From contig NZ_JOMF01000005.1 of the NCBI RefSeq assembly GCF_000711215.1, positions 296,092-360,091 on the forward strand: a stretch of 64,000 nt of DNA. The letters are read 5' to 3'. The stretch is from Methanomicrobium mobile BP. GTDB taxonomy: Archaea > Halobacteriota > Methanomicrobia > Methanomicrobiales > Methanomicrobiaceae. Below the pieces are notes generated by a model, which made no database searches, was not told the DNA's origin, and was given only the letters and a program-made list of their open reading frames with translations. The position numbers and the translations under genes are program-made. Positions 8,510-16,911 of this stretch are shown here, in pieces (the stretch's first letter is position 1; every line of letters begins with the position of its first letter).

Positions 8510-9514
8510 ATGAAAGACCCTGTGAGCGGTTTTGAGTATCCGAAAGCCTGGATTGATCTCTGCGACGCCGAGTCGCTCGAGTTAGTTCGCAGTGGTTTCG
8601 GGGTGCTGACCGCGAGCGGCAGGGTCTTAAAAAGGGGATTTACCACGGGTTCCACGGCATCGGCGGCGGTATATGCAGCTGTTGCTTCCCTTAAGTCGCC
8701 CGTATCGGTATCCCCCGTTCTTTTGCCCTGCGGAATCAGAGCGGATATCCCTTCTTCCGGTATAAACGGCGTCGGCGAGGCGAGAAAGTATTCGGGCGAT
8801 TATCCCTCGGATATTACTTCGGGGATTCTCATACGTGCCACGGCTGAGCCTGCCGACGGGATCTCGGTCGATACAGGAGAAGGTATCGGCAGATATGAGA
8901 GGGATACGCCGCGTTACCCTAAAGGTTCCCCCGCTATCGGAAAGAGTGCCTTTGAAGAGATTTTAAGGGCGGCGGAGGATGCCTGCCGCCATGCCGGGCT
9001 TAAGGGTGCCAGAGTTATTCTGACGATTCCCGACGGCGAAAGAATAGGTAAGCTTACCCTGAATCCGAGAGTTGGGGTCATAGGCGGCATCTCGATTGTG
9101 GGAACCACGGGCTTTGTCGAGCCGTGGGACGATCATTTAAGCGAGACCATAGGCGAGAGAATAGCAAAGACGGATAAGGTTGTTGTTACCACGGGAAGAA
9201 TAGGTCTGAGATATTCGCGGCTTCTCTTTCCCGATTATGAGGTCGTTCTTGCGGGTTCAAAGATAAGCGAGGCTCTCTCATCCGCGGAAAAATGTGCGGA
9301 TGCGGTAATCTGCGGTCTTCCGGGACTTATTCTGCGATTCTTTAATCCCGACGTTGCCGTCTCAAGGGGATTTAAGACCGTGGAAGAGCTGGTTGCCTCC
9401 GAAAACGGTATTGCCGCCATGAACTTCGAGCTTGACGCGGCAAAGGCGAGATATCCGTGGCTACGGATAGTTATCATAGACAGAAGCGGCAAGGTAATAG
9501 GTGATACAAAATGA
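8510..9514 (+). CDS. cbiD: Cobalt-precorrin-5B C1-methyltransferase CbiD
   Basis: Methylates C1 in the anaerobic route; no equivalent exists in the aerobic one, which marks the pathway type. The N-terminal family signature KRGFTTGSTASAA lies near residues 43-55, followed by GEGIGRYERDTPRYPKG near 125-141 and NPRVGVIGGISIVGTTG near 184-200. Length 334 residues is normal. It overlaps cbiE by 4 bp. Confidence 0.93.
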   Translation: MKDPVSGFEYPKAWIDLCDAESLELVRSGFGVLTASGRVLKRGFTTGSTASAAVYAAVASLKSPVSVSPVLLPCGIRADIPSSGINGVGEARKYSGDYPSDITSGILIRATAEPADGISVDTGEGIGRYERDTPRYPKGSPAIGKSAFEEILRAAEDACRHAGLKGARVILTIPDGERIGKLTLNPRVGVIGGISIVGTTGFVEPWDDHLSETIGERIAKTDKVVVTTGRIGLRYSRLLFPDYEVVLAGSKISEALSSAEKCADAVICGLPGLILRFFNPDVAVSRGFKTVEELVASENGIAAMNFELDAAKARYPWLRIVIIDRSGKVIGDTK

Positions 9515-10080
9515 AGATTGTGGGTGTCGGCTGCGGAGAAAACATGCTTACGCAGGAGGCTATTGATGCGATACGCCGTGCGAAACTGATCTACGGCTCG
9601 GACCGTGCGCTTGCGCTTGCAAAGGAGTATATCGCATCGGATGCGCAGGCTCAAGAGATTACGGATTACAAGGCTCTCAGGACTCTTCCGAAGGATGCGG
9701 TCGTTCTCTCGACCGGCGATCCCATGATGGCGGGTCTGGGTTATCTTGACGGCGATATAGTCTCGGGAATCTCGTCCATGCAGTGTGCCTATGCAAGACT
9801 CCATGCCATGTGGACGAATGCGGCGATTGTGAACGCACACGGCAAAAATCACCGCGATGCCATGGAACTTGCGGCAAGGGACATAGCGGCGGGTCATTCC
9901 GTCTTCATCATCGCCGATCCCGAATTTTCGGTAGAGGAACTGAGTAAGTATCTTCCTAAGGAGACAAAGATTGCGGTCTGCTCCAATCTCGGATATGAGG
10001 ACGAGGAGATCTCCGAAGGTACGGCAGGTTCTCCTCCGAAAGTAAATCACAGACTGTTTTCCGTCGTCTGCGGATATTGA
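9511..10080 (+). CDS. cbiE: Cobalt-precorrin-7 C5-methyltransferase CbiE
   Basis: Class III methylase for C5, separate from CbiT here. Motifs: VGVGCGENMLTQEAI near residues 4-18, STGDPMMAGLGYL near 67-79 and the VSGISSMQCAYARL stretch near 84-97. Length 189 residues. Last gene of the plus-strand cbi string; it converges on cbiN. Confidence 0.92.
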   Translation: MKIVGVGCGENMLTQEAIDAIRRAKLIYGSDRALALAKEYIASDAQAQEITDYKALRTLPKDAVVLSTGDPMMAGLGYLDGDIVSGISSMQCAYARLHAMWTNAAIVNAHGKNHRDAMELAARDIAAGHSVFIIADPEFSVEELSKYLPKETKIAVCSNLGYEDEEISEGTAGSPPKVNHRLFSVVCGY

Positions 10081-10110
10081 CATTAACGCCGCATATTAAC
10101 AATAACGCCG

Positions 10111-10141
10111 TTTTTTACGCCGCTTTTTTATGCTGTTTTTT
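10111..10141 (+). terminator. Oligo-T transcription terminator after cbiE
   Basis: Three runs of six T (10111-10116, 10124-10129, 10136-10141) spaced about 12 bp apart follow the cbiE stop. Oligo-T on the non-template strand is the established archaeal termination signal; the runs are spaced like the window's 12-bp repeats. Confidence 0.65.
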
Positions 10142-10273
10142 ATCTGCAAATTTTATGTCCGCAAAAATCTCTTTACGCAAAACCGGCGGAACCGATATGT
10201 TGTCCGTCCGTTTCAGATAAATTCCGGATATATAATTGAAAAAAAAGGTTCTAATTAGGGAGTTTGGGTAAGC

Positions 10274-10570
10274 TTATGCTTCCTTCTCGTCCTTTCTCTT
10301 TGACTGACCGAGCCAGTATCCGAAGATCAGACAGGCAACACCGGTACCGATTGCCGCCTGAAGTGCGAAGAGAAGTGACTCGACTTCACCGCTGGGAGGT
10401 GCCCATAACGGTGATTCAAACCAAGGTTCGTAACCTGTTTCAGAGATCATGTCCTCGGCACCGCCGTCAGCGCCGCCCCATTCGGAGTCTCCTCCTGTTG
10501 CCAATGCAAAGACGACAAGACCGAGAATGATCAGAATGCCTACTATGATTTCAATTGTAGAACGCTTCAT
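10274..10570 (-). CDS. cbiN: Cobalt transport protein CbiN
   Basis: Small accessory subunit of CbiMNQO, needed for cobalt uptake by CbiM. The 98-residue protein has one hydrophobic helix near residues 6-26, an extracytoplasmic loop with acidic and aromatic residues ([13 protein letters not shown]), a second helix near 66-87 and a basic tail. It overlaps the end of cbiM by 4 bp, the usual cbiM-cbiN order. Confidence 0.92.
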   Translation of the reverse strand: MKRSTIEIIVGILIILGLVVFALATGGDSEWGGADGGAEDMISETGYEPWFESPLWAPPSGEVESLLFALQAAIGTGVACLIFGYWLGQSKRKDEKEA

Positions 10571-11259
10571 GCTGCCTCACCCTGAATTTTTGCGATTTCG
10601 GCATCCTCGATAATTCCGAGACTCTTTAAGATCTCAGGCTTAACGCGGACGATGAACTTGGCTACAAGAGCACAGATAATACCTTCAATGATTGCGAGCG
10701 GAATCTGTGTGACTGCAAAGATTGTTCCGAATGCAGTGAATGCCGCAACGATGCTGCCGTCAATCGGGAATGCAAGAGCAAGCTGAAACGATGTAACTGT
10801 GTATGTCACAAGGTTTGCTACAGCCGCGGTAACTCCTACACAGAGACCCAGACCGAGACCTGCTTTTCTGAGTGCCACGAAGACTCCCCATGCAACGAGA
10901 GGACCGAAGATAGCCATCGAGAATGCATTTGCACCGAGTGTCGTAAGACCGCCGTGTGCGAGAAGCAGTGCCTGGAAGATCAGTACGATTGTTCCGAGAA
11001 CTGCGGTAACGAACGGTCCGAAGAACGATGCCGAAAGACCGGTACCTGTCGGATGCGAACAGCTTCCCGTTACCGAGGGTATTTTAAGTGCCGACAATAC
11101 GAAGACAAACGCTCCGCAGACTGCCATAAGAGGCAGAACCTTTTGATCTTTGTCAATTAGCTTTTTCATCTGCCAAAGACCCACGATGATAAACGGTATG
11201 GATAAGACAAACCATACGATACACCATTCCATTGGCAGATAGCCTTCCATAATGTGCAT
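10567..11259 (-). CDS. cbiM: Cobalt transport substrate-specific protein CbiM
   Basis: S-component of the cobalt ECF transporter. The N-terminus MHIMEGYLP is the metal-site signature in which the amino terminus and His2 bind the ion, and SCSHPTGTG near residue 68-76 supplies the second histidine. About seven hydrophobic helices follow. Length 230 residues. The companion CbiN argues for cobalt over nickel (NikM). Transcription runs away from a dyad-symmetric element at 11269-11308. Confidence 0.92.
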   Translation of the reverse strand: MHIMEGYLPMEWCIVWFVLSIPFIIVGLWQMKKLIDKDQKVLPLMAVCGAFVFVLSALKIPSVTGSCSHPTGTGLSASFFGPFVTAVLGTIVLIFQALLLAHGGLTTLGANAFSMAIFGPLVAWGVFVALRKAGLGLGLCVGVTAAVANLVTYTVTSFQLALAFPIDGSIVAAFTAFGTIFAVTQIPLAIIEGIICALVAKFIVRVKPEILKSLGIIEDAEIAKIQGEAA

Positions 11260-11268
11260 AAGAAGTAA

Positions 11269-11308
11269 TTGTGTTAACTAATATTTAATTTTGTTCTCGT
11301 GAACACAA
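11269..11308. promoter_or_regulatory. Dyad-symmetric candidate operator upstream of cbiM
   Basis: TTGTGTTAAC (11269-11278) and GTGAACACAA (11299-11308) are inverted copies matching at nine of ten positions, separated by 20 bp, and a second small inverted repeat TGTTC-TCGT-GAACA overlaps the right half. The element starts 10 bp before the cbiM start. The half-sites recall GTGTTA/TAACAC boxes described for NikR-type metal repressors, but the spacing differs, so the regulator is not identified. Confidence 0.5.
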
Positions 11309-11583
11309 CTTTTCGGACAATTTTTATGAAAGATCGTGTATTTTCTTACATATCCGGATATTGTTTGAAATTGCGAATACCTATTGTAATTTTTGTATCC
11401 GGCAGTATGCAAAATTTGAAAATCGTGTTACCGTATTAAGAAAATATTTATAATATTTCATTTTATTTTCAAAAAATAAGGCTAATCATCGTTTTTCCAA
11501 AAAGGGATTGTTCATCCGAAAAATGTTTGTCCGGGGCTTTTGATCCGATGAAAATCTTCAAAAAAAAAGGTGGTGAGATTTGA
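11309..11583. other. AT-rich intergenic gap between cbiM and the permease gene
   Basis: Together with the cbiM upstream element this is a 324-bp gene-free stretch. It is AT-rich with several A and T runs, including an oligo-A stretch near 11561-11568 which on the minus strand is not a terminator. No RNA gene or further conserved motif was recognised. Confidence 0.5.
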
Positions 11584-12468
11584 TCATTCGTTTTCGGTCG
11601 CGAGGTAAGCGCCGATTATCATGATTATTAAGGCAGTTATGAAGACTGCCGACGGCATCTCGTGAAAGAGCATGAACGAGAAACCTACGCCGAGGAACGG
11701 CGCTATTGCGTAGAATGTGCTGGTCTTTGCGGCGCCGAGCGTTCTCTGAGCCGAGACATAATAATATATGCTCATGCCGTATGATACGAAGCCGAGCAGG
11801 AGTATCATAAGACAGAGCGAAAGTGCCGGAAGTGTCTCGCCGGCAATGTGAGCGATAACGAGTGCACCGAAGCCGGAGAAGAGTCCTTTTATGAGGACTA
11901 TCTCGAGCGGGTCCTTGTCCGAGATCATTCTGGTGCAGTTATTCTCTAAGCCCCAGAATACGCAGGCGGCAAGGACGAAGACAGAGCCTAACGAGAAACT
12001 GACATTGCTGAAATCGTCGACCGTAAGCAGTATGCTTGCGATCGTCACCAGAAGGATTGCAAGCCACAGGCGCTTGGATATTATCTCTTTAAAGATTACA
12101 AGCGCTATTACCGACGTTGCGACTATCTCGAAGTTGTTGAGGAGAGAGGCGTTTGCCGCCGTCGTCATGGTAAGTCCGAACATCAGAGATATCGGTGCGG
12201 CGATATCCAGAAGGATCATACCGATGACGTATGGTCTGTCCTTCTTCGAGAGGGATGTCTCTTTAGATTCCCGCTTCAGTGTTTTTCTGCCGCCCCAGAT
12301 GAAGACCATGCCGATGCCTGCGCCGAGGTAGAGCATACCTGCGGTCATCATCGGTGCCGCTTCCTCAAGGAACATCTTCGAGAATGGTGCACTGAGGGCG
12401 AAGAGTGCAGCAGCTAATATTGCAAAAAATATTGCCGTTGAACAATTTTTGCTGCCGACATCGGTCAT
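11584..12468 (-). CDS. DMT/EamA-family permease
   Basis: A 294-residue membrane protein with about ten hydrophobic helices arranged as two EamA repeats, residues 10-145 and 155-290. The second repeat carries the usual PFLGVGFSFMLFHE-type stretch. Family members export amino acids, nucleotides or other metabolites; the substrate here cannot be read. It has its own promoter region and no operon partners. Confidence 0.85.
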   Translation of the reverse strand: MTDVGSKNCSTAIFFAILAAALFALSAPFSKMFLEEAAPMMTAGMLYLGAGIGMVFIWGGRKTLKRESKETSLSKKDRPYVIGMILLDIAAPISLMFGLTMTTAANASLLNNFEIVATSVIALVIFKEIISKRLWLAILLVTIASILLTVDDFSNVSFSLGSVFVLAACVFWGLENNCTRMISDKDPLEIVLIKGLFSGFGALVIAHIAGETLPALSLCLMILLLGFVSYGMSIYYYVSAQRTLGAAKTSTFYAIAPFLGVGFSFMLFHEMPSAVFITALIIMIIGAYLATENE

Positions 12469-12747
12469 ATAATCAGATTTTCTGTCATCTGCCTTTTAAG
12501 GGTATCTCTCGTCTGAATTTCGGTTCATAACTTTTTTAAAAAGTATCACACTTATGTTGCGATTTTGTCAGATATGTCACGCAAAATAGCACATCCGTAA
12601 TTATCATGTTATTTTCAAAAAAACGCGCATAATTTTGGCTTTTGTGCGGAAGTCACATGCGGCGGCGGGCAGATGGGTTACATTGATTTGGCTGATTTTC
12701 GGGGCAGGTTAATGAGAGTTAATAGGGGTGGCGGATGAGCTTTGAAA

Positions 12748-13101
12748 ATGGTTACATACAGCGGCAGGTTTTTATCGGGTCATGATGACCCCATAAATGA
12801 CCCCATAAATGAACCTATAAATGAACCTATAAATGAACCTATAAATGAGCCTATAAATGAGCCTATAAATGAGCCTATAAATGAGCCTATAAATGAACCT
12901 ATAAATCCGGATGCCAGAGAAAAGGAGATCATCAATATGATACGGGAAAATTCAAATTTGACCCGAAAGGATATGGCGGAACGTATGGGATGCTCCGTTT
13001 CGACGATTAAGAGAGCATTGCAGTCAATGGTTGAAAAAGGTAAAATCAAACGTATCGGTTCAAATAAGAAGGGTGAATGGATTATATTGAAGGGAAAATG
13101 A
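12748..13101 (+). CDS. Winged-helix DNA-binding protein with tandem PINE repeats
   Basis: A 117-residue protein (ATG 12748; a TTG at 12742 is possible). Residues about 14-53 are ten tandem copies of a four-residue unit, mostly N-E-P-I, encoded by ten 12-bp units. Residues about 57-115 form a winged helix-turn-helix: REKEIINMIRENSNLTRKDMA then CSVSTIKRALQSMVEKGKIKRIG. This resembles the C-terminal tail of AlbA_2/Schlafen-type ATP-binding proteins, where a run of IN-D/E-x-I repeats precedes the same winged helix. The N-terminal AlbA_2 domain is missing, so this is either a stand-alone regulator or the remnant of a larger gene. Confidence 0.7.
   Translation: MVTYSGRFLSGHDDPINDPINEPINEPINEPINEPINEPINEPINEPINEPINPDAREKEIINMIRENSNLTRKDMAERMGCSVSTIKRALQSMVEKGKIKRIGSNKKGEWIILKGK
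12787..12906 (+). repeat. Ten tandem 12-bp coding repeats
   Basis: Ten exact-length 12-bp units, consensus GAACCTATAAAT, inside the winged-helix gene. The first two are GACCCCATAAAT and the middle ones GAGCCTATAAAT. Copy-number change would add or remove four residues without a frameshift. Confidence 0.95.
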
Positions 13102-13159
13102 AGTGAGTCTGATCTGCTTAAATAAAGTACAAAGCAGTCTGTAAAACAGTTTTCAAAAA

Positions 13160-13178
13160 TCCGAGACAGTGTCTCGGA
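13160..13178. repeat. Palindromic intergenic element, copy 1
   Basis: TCCGAGACAGTGTCTCGGA, a perfect palindrome around a central G, followed by AATTC. Similar elements lie at 14772-14790 and 18210-18228. Confidence 0.8.
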
Positions 13179-13387
13179 AATTCAGTGCGGAAGGTGAACC
13201 GTCATCCTTATCCGTCATCTCCTGCCGAAAGTTAGGGGTCTGCGCCGCCAAACTCAGAAAAAAATGGGTTAAAAAGTTTTTTTAATTCAACAGTCCGTAT
13301 ACCGGAAGGTCCATCGGGTTGTATCCCCGCATCTTGGAACGGGAAAGATACAACTCCTTCGGCACTCCGTATCGGGCAGTTTCGGGA

Positions 13388-14593
13388 TTAAATCTTCAGC
13401 TGAGTGTATGAAAGATTTTCCATATTTTCTTTCAGTGTCTTGAAGACCGGCGCTCCGTCGACGAAGGTGTATATTTCATCGGCTTTGGCTTCGGGGTCAA
13501 TGTCAGCGAAGAGATCGGGGTAGAGGACCTTTCCGACATAGTATGCGTTGGCCATACTGGTCTCATGGTTCGTACCCATCGATGTATGCGGGTTGAGTGC
13601 ATAGATCTTGCCGGTCTTTACCGCGGTTAATTCCCTGTATGACGGATCGGTCTGGAGTTCGTAGATACCTCCGCCGCCCGCGGCTTCCATTGTGTTGAGG
13701 TCAACGAAGATAATCTCGGGATCCCATCCGATGATCTGTTCCTTGGATACGGCAGCATATCCTGTGCTTGCCGTTGATCCGAGTCCTGCCGCAACGTTAT
13801 TTGCGGAGAGAACCGTGAACGGATAGTATGTCGGGTCGCTTCCGTCGAATCCGTGTGCACCGTTATAGGAGACTCCGCCTATGTATACCGTGGGCTTAAC
13901 GGTTCCGTCGGCTTTTGCGGCTCTTGATTCAAGATCGGCTCTTGTGTCGGCGAAGTATTTGATTACATCCTCGGCACGCTGTTCTTTGTGGAGAACTTTT
14001 GCGATTGTCCTGAGCGATTCCTCGACTTTAGCCGTGCTCGTGACATAGTCGCCGGAGTAGAAGAGAACTACGGGTATTCCGGTCTTTTCGGTGAGTTCGT
14101 TGGCGTTCTGAATGATTGTATCGGAGACACCCGACATGAAGACGACTTCGGGGTTTGCTTTCATGAGAAGTTCGGGATCAACGACTCCTTTTGATGCTCC
14201 CAAAACCTGTAATTCTTTAATCTGCGGATTTGCCAGCATATACGGTCTGGTTTCGGCTTTGCGCTTTAAGAGACTGCTGTCCTGGAAGTCAACCGCGACC
14301 ATCTTGTCGGTTGCTCCGAGCCATGCGAAGTATCGCGATGAACCCGAGCCCGATACCGCTATCTTTGACGGATTGTCGGGAACAACAACACTGCGCCCGG
14401 CGACGTCGGTTATCGTGATTGTTGCGCTGTCTGTCTGTGTTTCCGTACCCGTTGCGACAGGGGCAGCCGTTGCCGTTTGGGTAGCTGCCGCCGTTGCGGA
14501 TCCTCCTGCGCTGCCGGAGCCGGATGTGCAGCCTGCAAAGGCAATCGCCGCAAGCATGGCAATCATGATCAAAATTGTTAATGCTTTTTTCAT
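13388..14593 (-). CDS. ABC transporter substrate-binding lipoprotein (BtuF/FecB type)
   Basis: Captures a cobalamin-like or iron/metal chelate outside the cell for the BtuCD-like transporter at 14816-16911. Residues 1-21 are a lipoprotein signal ending AFAGC, then a Ser/Ala/Thr-rich linker to about residue 60, then a PBP-III fold starting ITDVAGRSVVVPDNPSKIAV. FYSGDYVTSTAKVEESLRTIAKVL near 185-210 is typical of the family. The ATG at 14593 is chosen because it begins the signal peptide; the frame is open nine codons further. Length 401 residues. It is downstream of the ATPase gene with its own upstream region, and an internally deleted copy lies at 17327-17407. Confidence 0.88.
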   Translation of the reverse strand: MKKALTILIMIAMLAAIAFAGCTSGSGSAGGSATAAATQTATAAPVATGTETQTDSATITITDVAGRSVVVPDNPSKIAVSGSGSSRYFAWLGATDKMVAVDFQDSSLLKRKAETRPYMLANPQIKELQVLGASKGVVDPELLMKANPEVVFMSGVSDTIIQNANELTEKTGIPVVLFYSGDYVTSTAKVEESLRTIAKVLHKEQRAEDVIKYFADTRADLESRAAKADGTVKPTVYIGGVSYNGAHGFDGSDPTYYPFTVLSANNVAAGLGSTASTGYAAVSKEQIIGWDPEIIFVDLNTMEAAGGGGIYELQTDPSYRELTAVKTGKIYALNPHTSMGTNHETSMANAYYVGKVLYPDLFADIDPEAKADEIYTFVDGAPVFKTLKENMENLSYTQLKI

Positions 14594-14665
14594 AGTGTGA
14601 CCATTTTTAATTTTTGTCATACTTATTGTTATAGATATTGATTTTGTATGTGATTAATAGTTATT
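14594..14665 (-). promoter_or_regulatory. Upstream region of the binding-protein gene, duplicated at 17408-17480
   Basis: About 70 bp before the start, including a shared TCATACTTATTGTTA block and a shared GATATTGATT block, closely matches the region upstream of the gene remnant at 17327-17407. The two promoters therefore descend from one and may respond to the same regulator. Confidence 0.65.
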
Positions 14666-14771
14666 TTTGAAATTCGGTATGATTAGTTTATGGGTGTTGC
14701 AAAGAAAAGTGACTTCCGCGGTTTGCCGCGGTTATCCCCGGTTATCCGCGGACCGAAAAAAGAAGAATAAA

Positions 14772-14790
14772 TCCGGGGCAGTATCCCGGA
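14772..14790. repeat. Palindromic intergenic element, copy 2 (divergent)
   Basis: TCCGGGGCAGTATCCCGGA with 6-bp outer arms, again followed by AATTC. It sits between the binding-protein start and the stop of the ATPase gene, where an intercistronic terminator or RNA-stability hairpin would be expected. Confidence 0.6.
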
Positions 14791-14815
14791 AATTCATGAA
14801 ATCCGATATCAGATC

Positions 14816-15712
14816 TCAGAATTTCGGCACAACGATAGGCATATTGTTATGCGAAATGACATCGACGGCAATACCGTATACTTCTTCGATAAGTTCGGGA
14901 GTAACGCCCGACTTGTCGCAGATCTTATGGATCTTGCCGCCTTTCATGAAGACAAACTTATCCGCAAACCTCAGAGCCAGATTCAGGTCATGCATGGTCA
15001 TAATCGTGGCACAGTTATGGCAGTCCACGACATGTCGGATAAGCTTTAAGATCTCCATCTGACGCGACATATCCAGAGCGCTCGTAGGTTCGTCGAGAAG
15101 AAGGACGGACGGTTCCTGAACAATGGCACGGCAGACGCAGACTCTCTGAAGTTCTCCCCCCGAGATCTCGTCGATATACCTCAGCTGCATATTCGAAAGT
15201 CCGAACTTTTCAAGAGCGTCATAGACAAGATCATAATCGTGTTCCGTGATCTTCCAGCCGAGATGCGGCTTTCTGCCGAGAAGAACGGTATCAAAGACCG
15301 TCATTCTTGCCGACTCGTTTCTCTGCGCCACGTAGCCGACGTTCCTGGCTATGTCCCTGCCCGACATCTTCGAGAGATCCATATCGCCTATAAGAATTGT
15401 TCCCGCCTTCGGTTTGAGAATCATATTCATGCATTTGAGAAGCGTGGATTTTCCTACGCCGTTGGGTCCGAGGATTGCCAGAATCTCACCGCGTGAGACT
15501 TCTACCGTGATGTCTTTAAGGATCTTTGTCGTGCCGTATTCGAATTCAACGGCATCGGCTCTCAGAAGAGCGAGGCAGTCGTCATCATCCCTGTGATGTT
15601 CGCAGCATCCTCCGCATCCTCCTCCGTGCGAGTGAGGATGAGTATGCACGACGTCGCGGTGTGAATGAGGGTGTTCGTGCATGACGCCGTCGTGAGTATG
15701 ATCTCCTGTCAT
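14816..15712 (-). CDS. ABC transporter ATP-binding protein (BtuD/FecE type) with His-rich N-terminus
   Basis: Drives uptake with the permease encoded just upstream. The ATPase core has Walker A GPNGVGKST near residue 85, signature EISGGELQRV near 184, Walker B VLLLDEPTSALD near 205 and the H-loop MTMHDLN near 239. The first 41 residues are unusual: 12 histidines and 3 cysteines in HxH and HPHSH repeats, which the family normally lacks and which suggest metal binding or storage. Length 298 residues. The start overlaps the permease stop by 4 bp, supporting this long N-terminus as translated. Confidence 0.9.
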   Translation of the reverse strand: MTGDHTHDGVMHEHPHSHRDVVHTHPHSHGGGCGGCCEHHRDDDDCLALLRADAVEFEYGTTKILKDITVEVSRGEILAILGPNGVGKSTLLKCMNMILKPKAGTILIGDMDLSKMSGRDIARNVGYVAQRNESARMTVFDTVLLGRKPHLGWKITEHDYDLVYDALEKFGLSNMQLRYIDEISGGELQRVCVCRAIVQEPSVLLLDEPTSALDMSRQMEILKLIRHVVDCHNCATIMTMHDLNLALRFADKFVFMKGGKIHKICDKSGVTPELIEEVYGIAVDVISHNNMPIVVPKF

Positions 15713-16911
15713 ATTCTCCTCCCTTTAATTATAATGTAGATGAATATGGGCGCTCCGAGGAATGCGGTCAGAACCGCGACCGGCAGAATATGCGGTGCGA
15801 TAATCGTCCTTGCCACGGTATCGGCGACCAGAAGCAGGAGCGATCCGCAGACCAGACTTGCCGGAATCAGGAACCTGTGGTCGTCCCCCACGATTCTTCG
15901 CATCATATGCGGACAGACAAGACCCACGAAACCGATGATCCCGAGGAATGACACGACGATTGCGCTGATTAAGGACGCGGCTACCATTCCCGTTATTCTT
16001 GTCATGTCGACATTGACTCCGAGACCCTTTGCGGTTTCTTCACCGGCATCGACCGCGTTGTAGTCCCAGCGCTTGCAGAAGATGTAGATTGAGCAGATGA
16101 GAACAATTAATGCTATCAGTCCGAGTTCCGACCAGCTGGCACGTGCGACATCTCCGAACTGCCAGAATACTATCGATGCAAGGCGTGTATCGTCGACGAA
16201 ATACTGAACCGCCATCAGTCCCGCGGCAAAGAGCGAACTTATGGCAACACCGGCAAGAACCATGGTCTCGGGGGTTGCTCCGCGGATTCTCGTAATGGCA
16301 AGTATTAGGACCGTCGTCAGCATGGACAGTATAAATGCCATGCCTGTCGTCAGATACGGGTTGTTGATGACAACGGCATCCATCATGTTGCTGCCCGTCA
16401 TTCCCGCATCGAAGATGAGAATGCCCACAGCCGCACCGAATGCCGCCGCATTTGAAAGTCCGAGGGTAAACGGCGATGCCAGCGGGTTTCTGAGCACGGA
16501 CTGCATGGCGACACCTGCGACGGCAAGTCCTGCGCCGGCTGCGATGGCCGTAAGTGCCTGCGGTATTCTTATGTTCCATATAACCCTTTCAACAAGGCTT
16601 GTTCCACCCGGACCGCCCAGAATGGTTGAGATGACATCAGGAATCGGAATCGAAACGGAACCGACCGATATGGATACGAGGAACATGACGACCGTGACCG
16701 CTATTCCGAGGAAAATTGCCGTGTATTTTCTGCCGACGTAAGACATGTAGTCTTCGACATTGCCTTCGGTCCTGTCTTCGACCTTATTTTCAGCCGTACA
16801 TTGCGCCGAATTTTCAGTCGTTTCTTCTGCCCTGTCTTCAGCCTTATCTTCGACAGTATCGACCGTATATTCGGTTTTGCTTATCTCTTCGGCTTTATCT
16901 TCTGTCGTCAT
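15709..16911 (-). CDS. ABC transporter permease (BtuC/FecD type) with acidic N-terminal extension
   Basis: FecCD-family permease with about ten helices from residue 64 on; LRNPLASPFTLGLSNAAAFGA near 140-160 and GLVCPHMMRRIVGDDHRFLIP near 330-350 are family hallmarks. The first 55 residues are a charged, repetitive tract of EDKAE, EDRAE and ENKVE units, absent from normal BtuC. An internal ATG at 16746 would remove it, but the 4-bp overlap of the start at 16911 with trmO favours the long form. Length 400 residues. Confidence 0.88.
   Translation of the reverse strand: MTTEDKAEEISKTEYTVDTVEDKAEDRAEETTENSAQCTAENKVEDRTEGNVEDYMSYVGRKYTAIFLGIAVTVVMFLVSISVGSVSIPIPDVISTILGGPGGTSLVERVIWNIRIPQALTAIAAGAGLAVAGVAMQSVLRNPLASPFTLGLSNAAAFGAAVGILIFDAGMTGSNMMDAVVINNPYLTTGMAFILSMLTTVLILAITRIRGATPETMVLAGVAISSLFAAGLMAVQYFVDDTRLASIVFWQFGDVARASWSELGLIALIVLICSIYIFCKRWDYNAVDAGEETAKGLGVNVDMTRITGMVAASLISAIVVSFLGIIGFVGLVCPHMMRRIVGDDHRFLIPASLVCGSLLLLVADTVARTIIAPHILPVAVLTAFLGAPIFIYIIIKGRRI

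Noticed and set aside
9235..10083. Minus-strand 282-codon frame over cbiD and cbiE
   Set aside because: Spans two well-recognised genes on the other strand and matches nothing known.
11260..11583. Cobalamin riboswitch upstream of cbiM
   Set aside because: No B12-box-like sequence or suitable folding leader was seen, and the cbiM start is only 10 bp from the dyad element, leaving no room for a riboswitch in that leader.
12780..13049. Minus-strand frame with GSFI repeats
   Set aside because: Antisense of the PINE repeat and winged helix; the plus strand gives a sensible DNA-binding domain.
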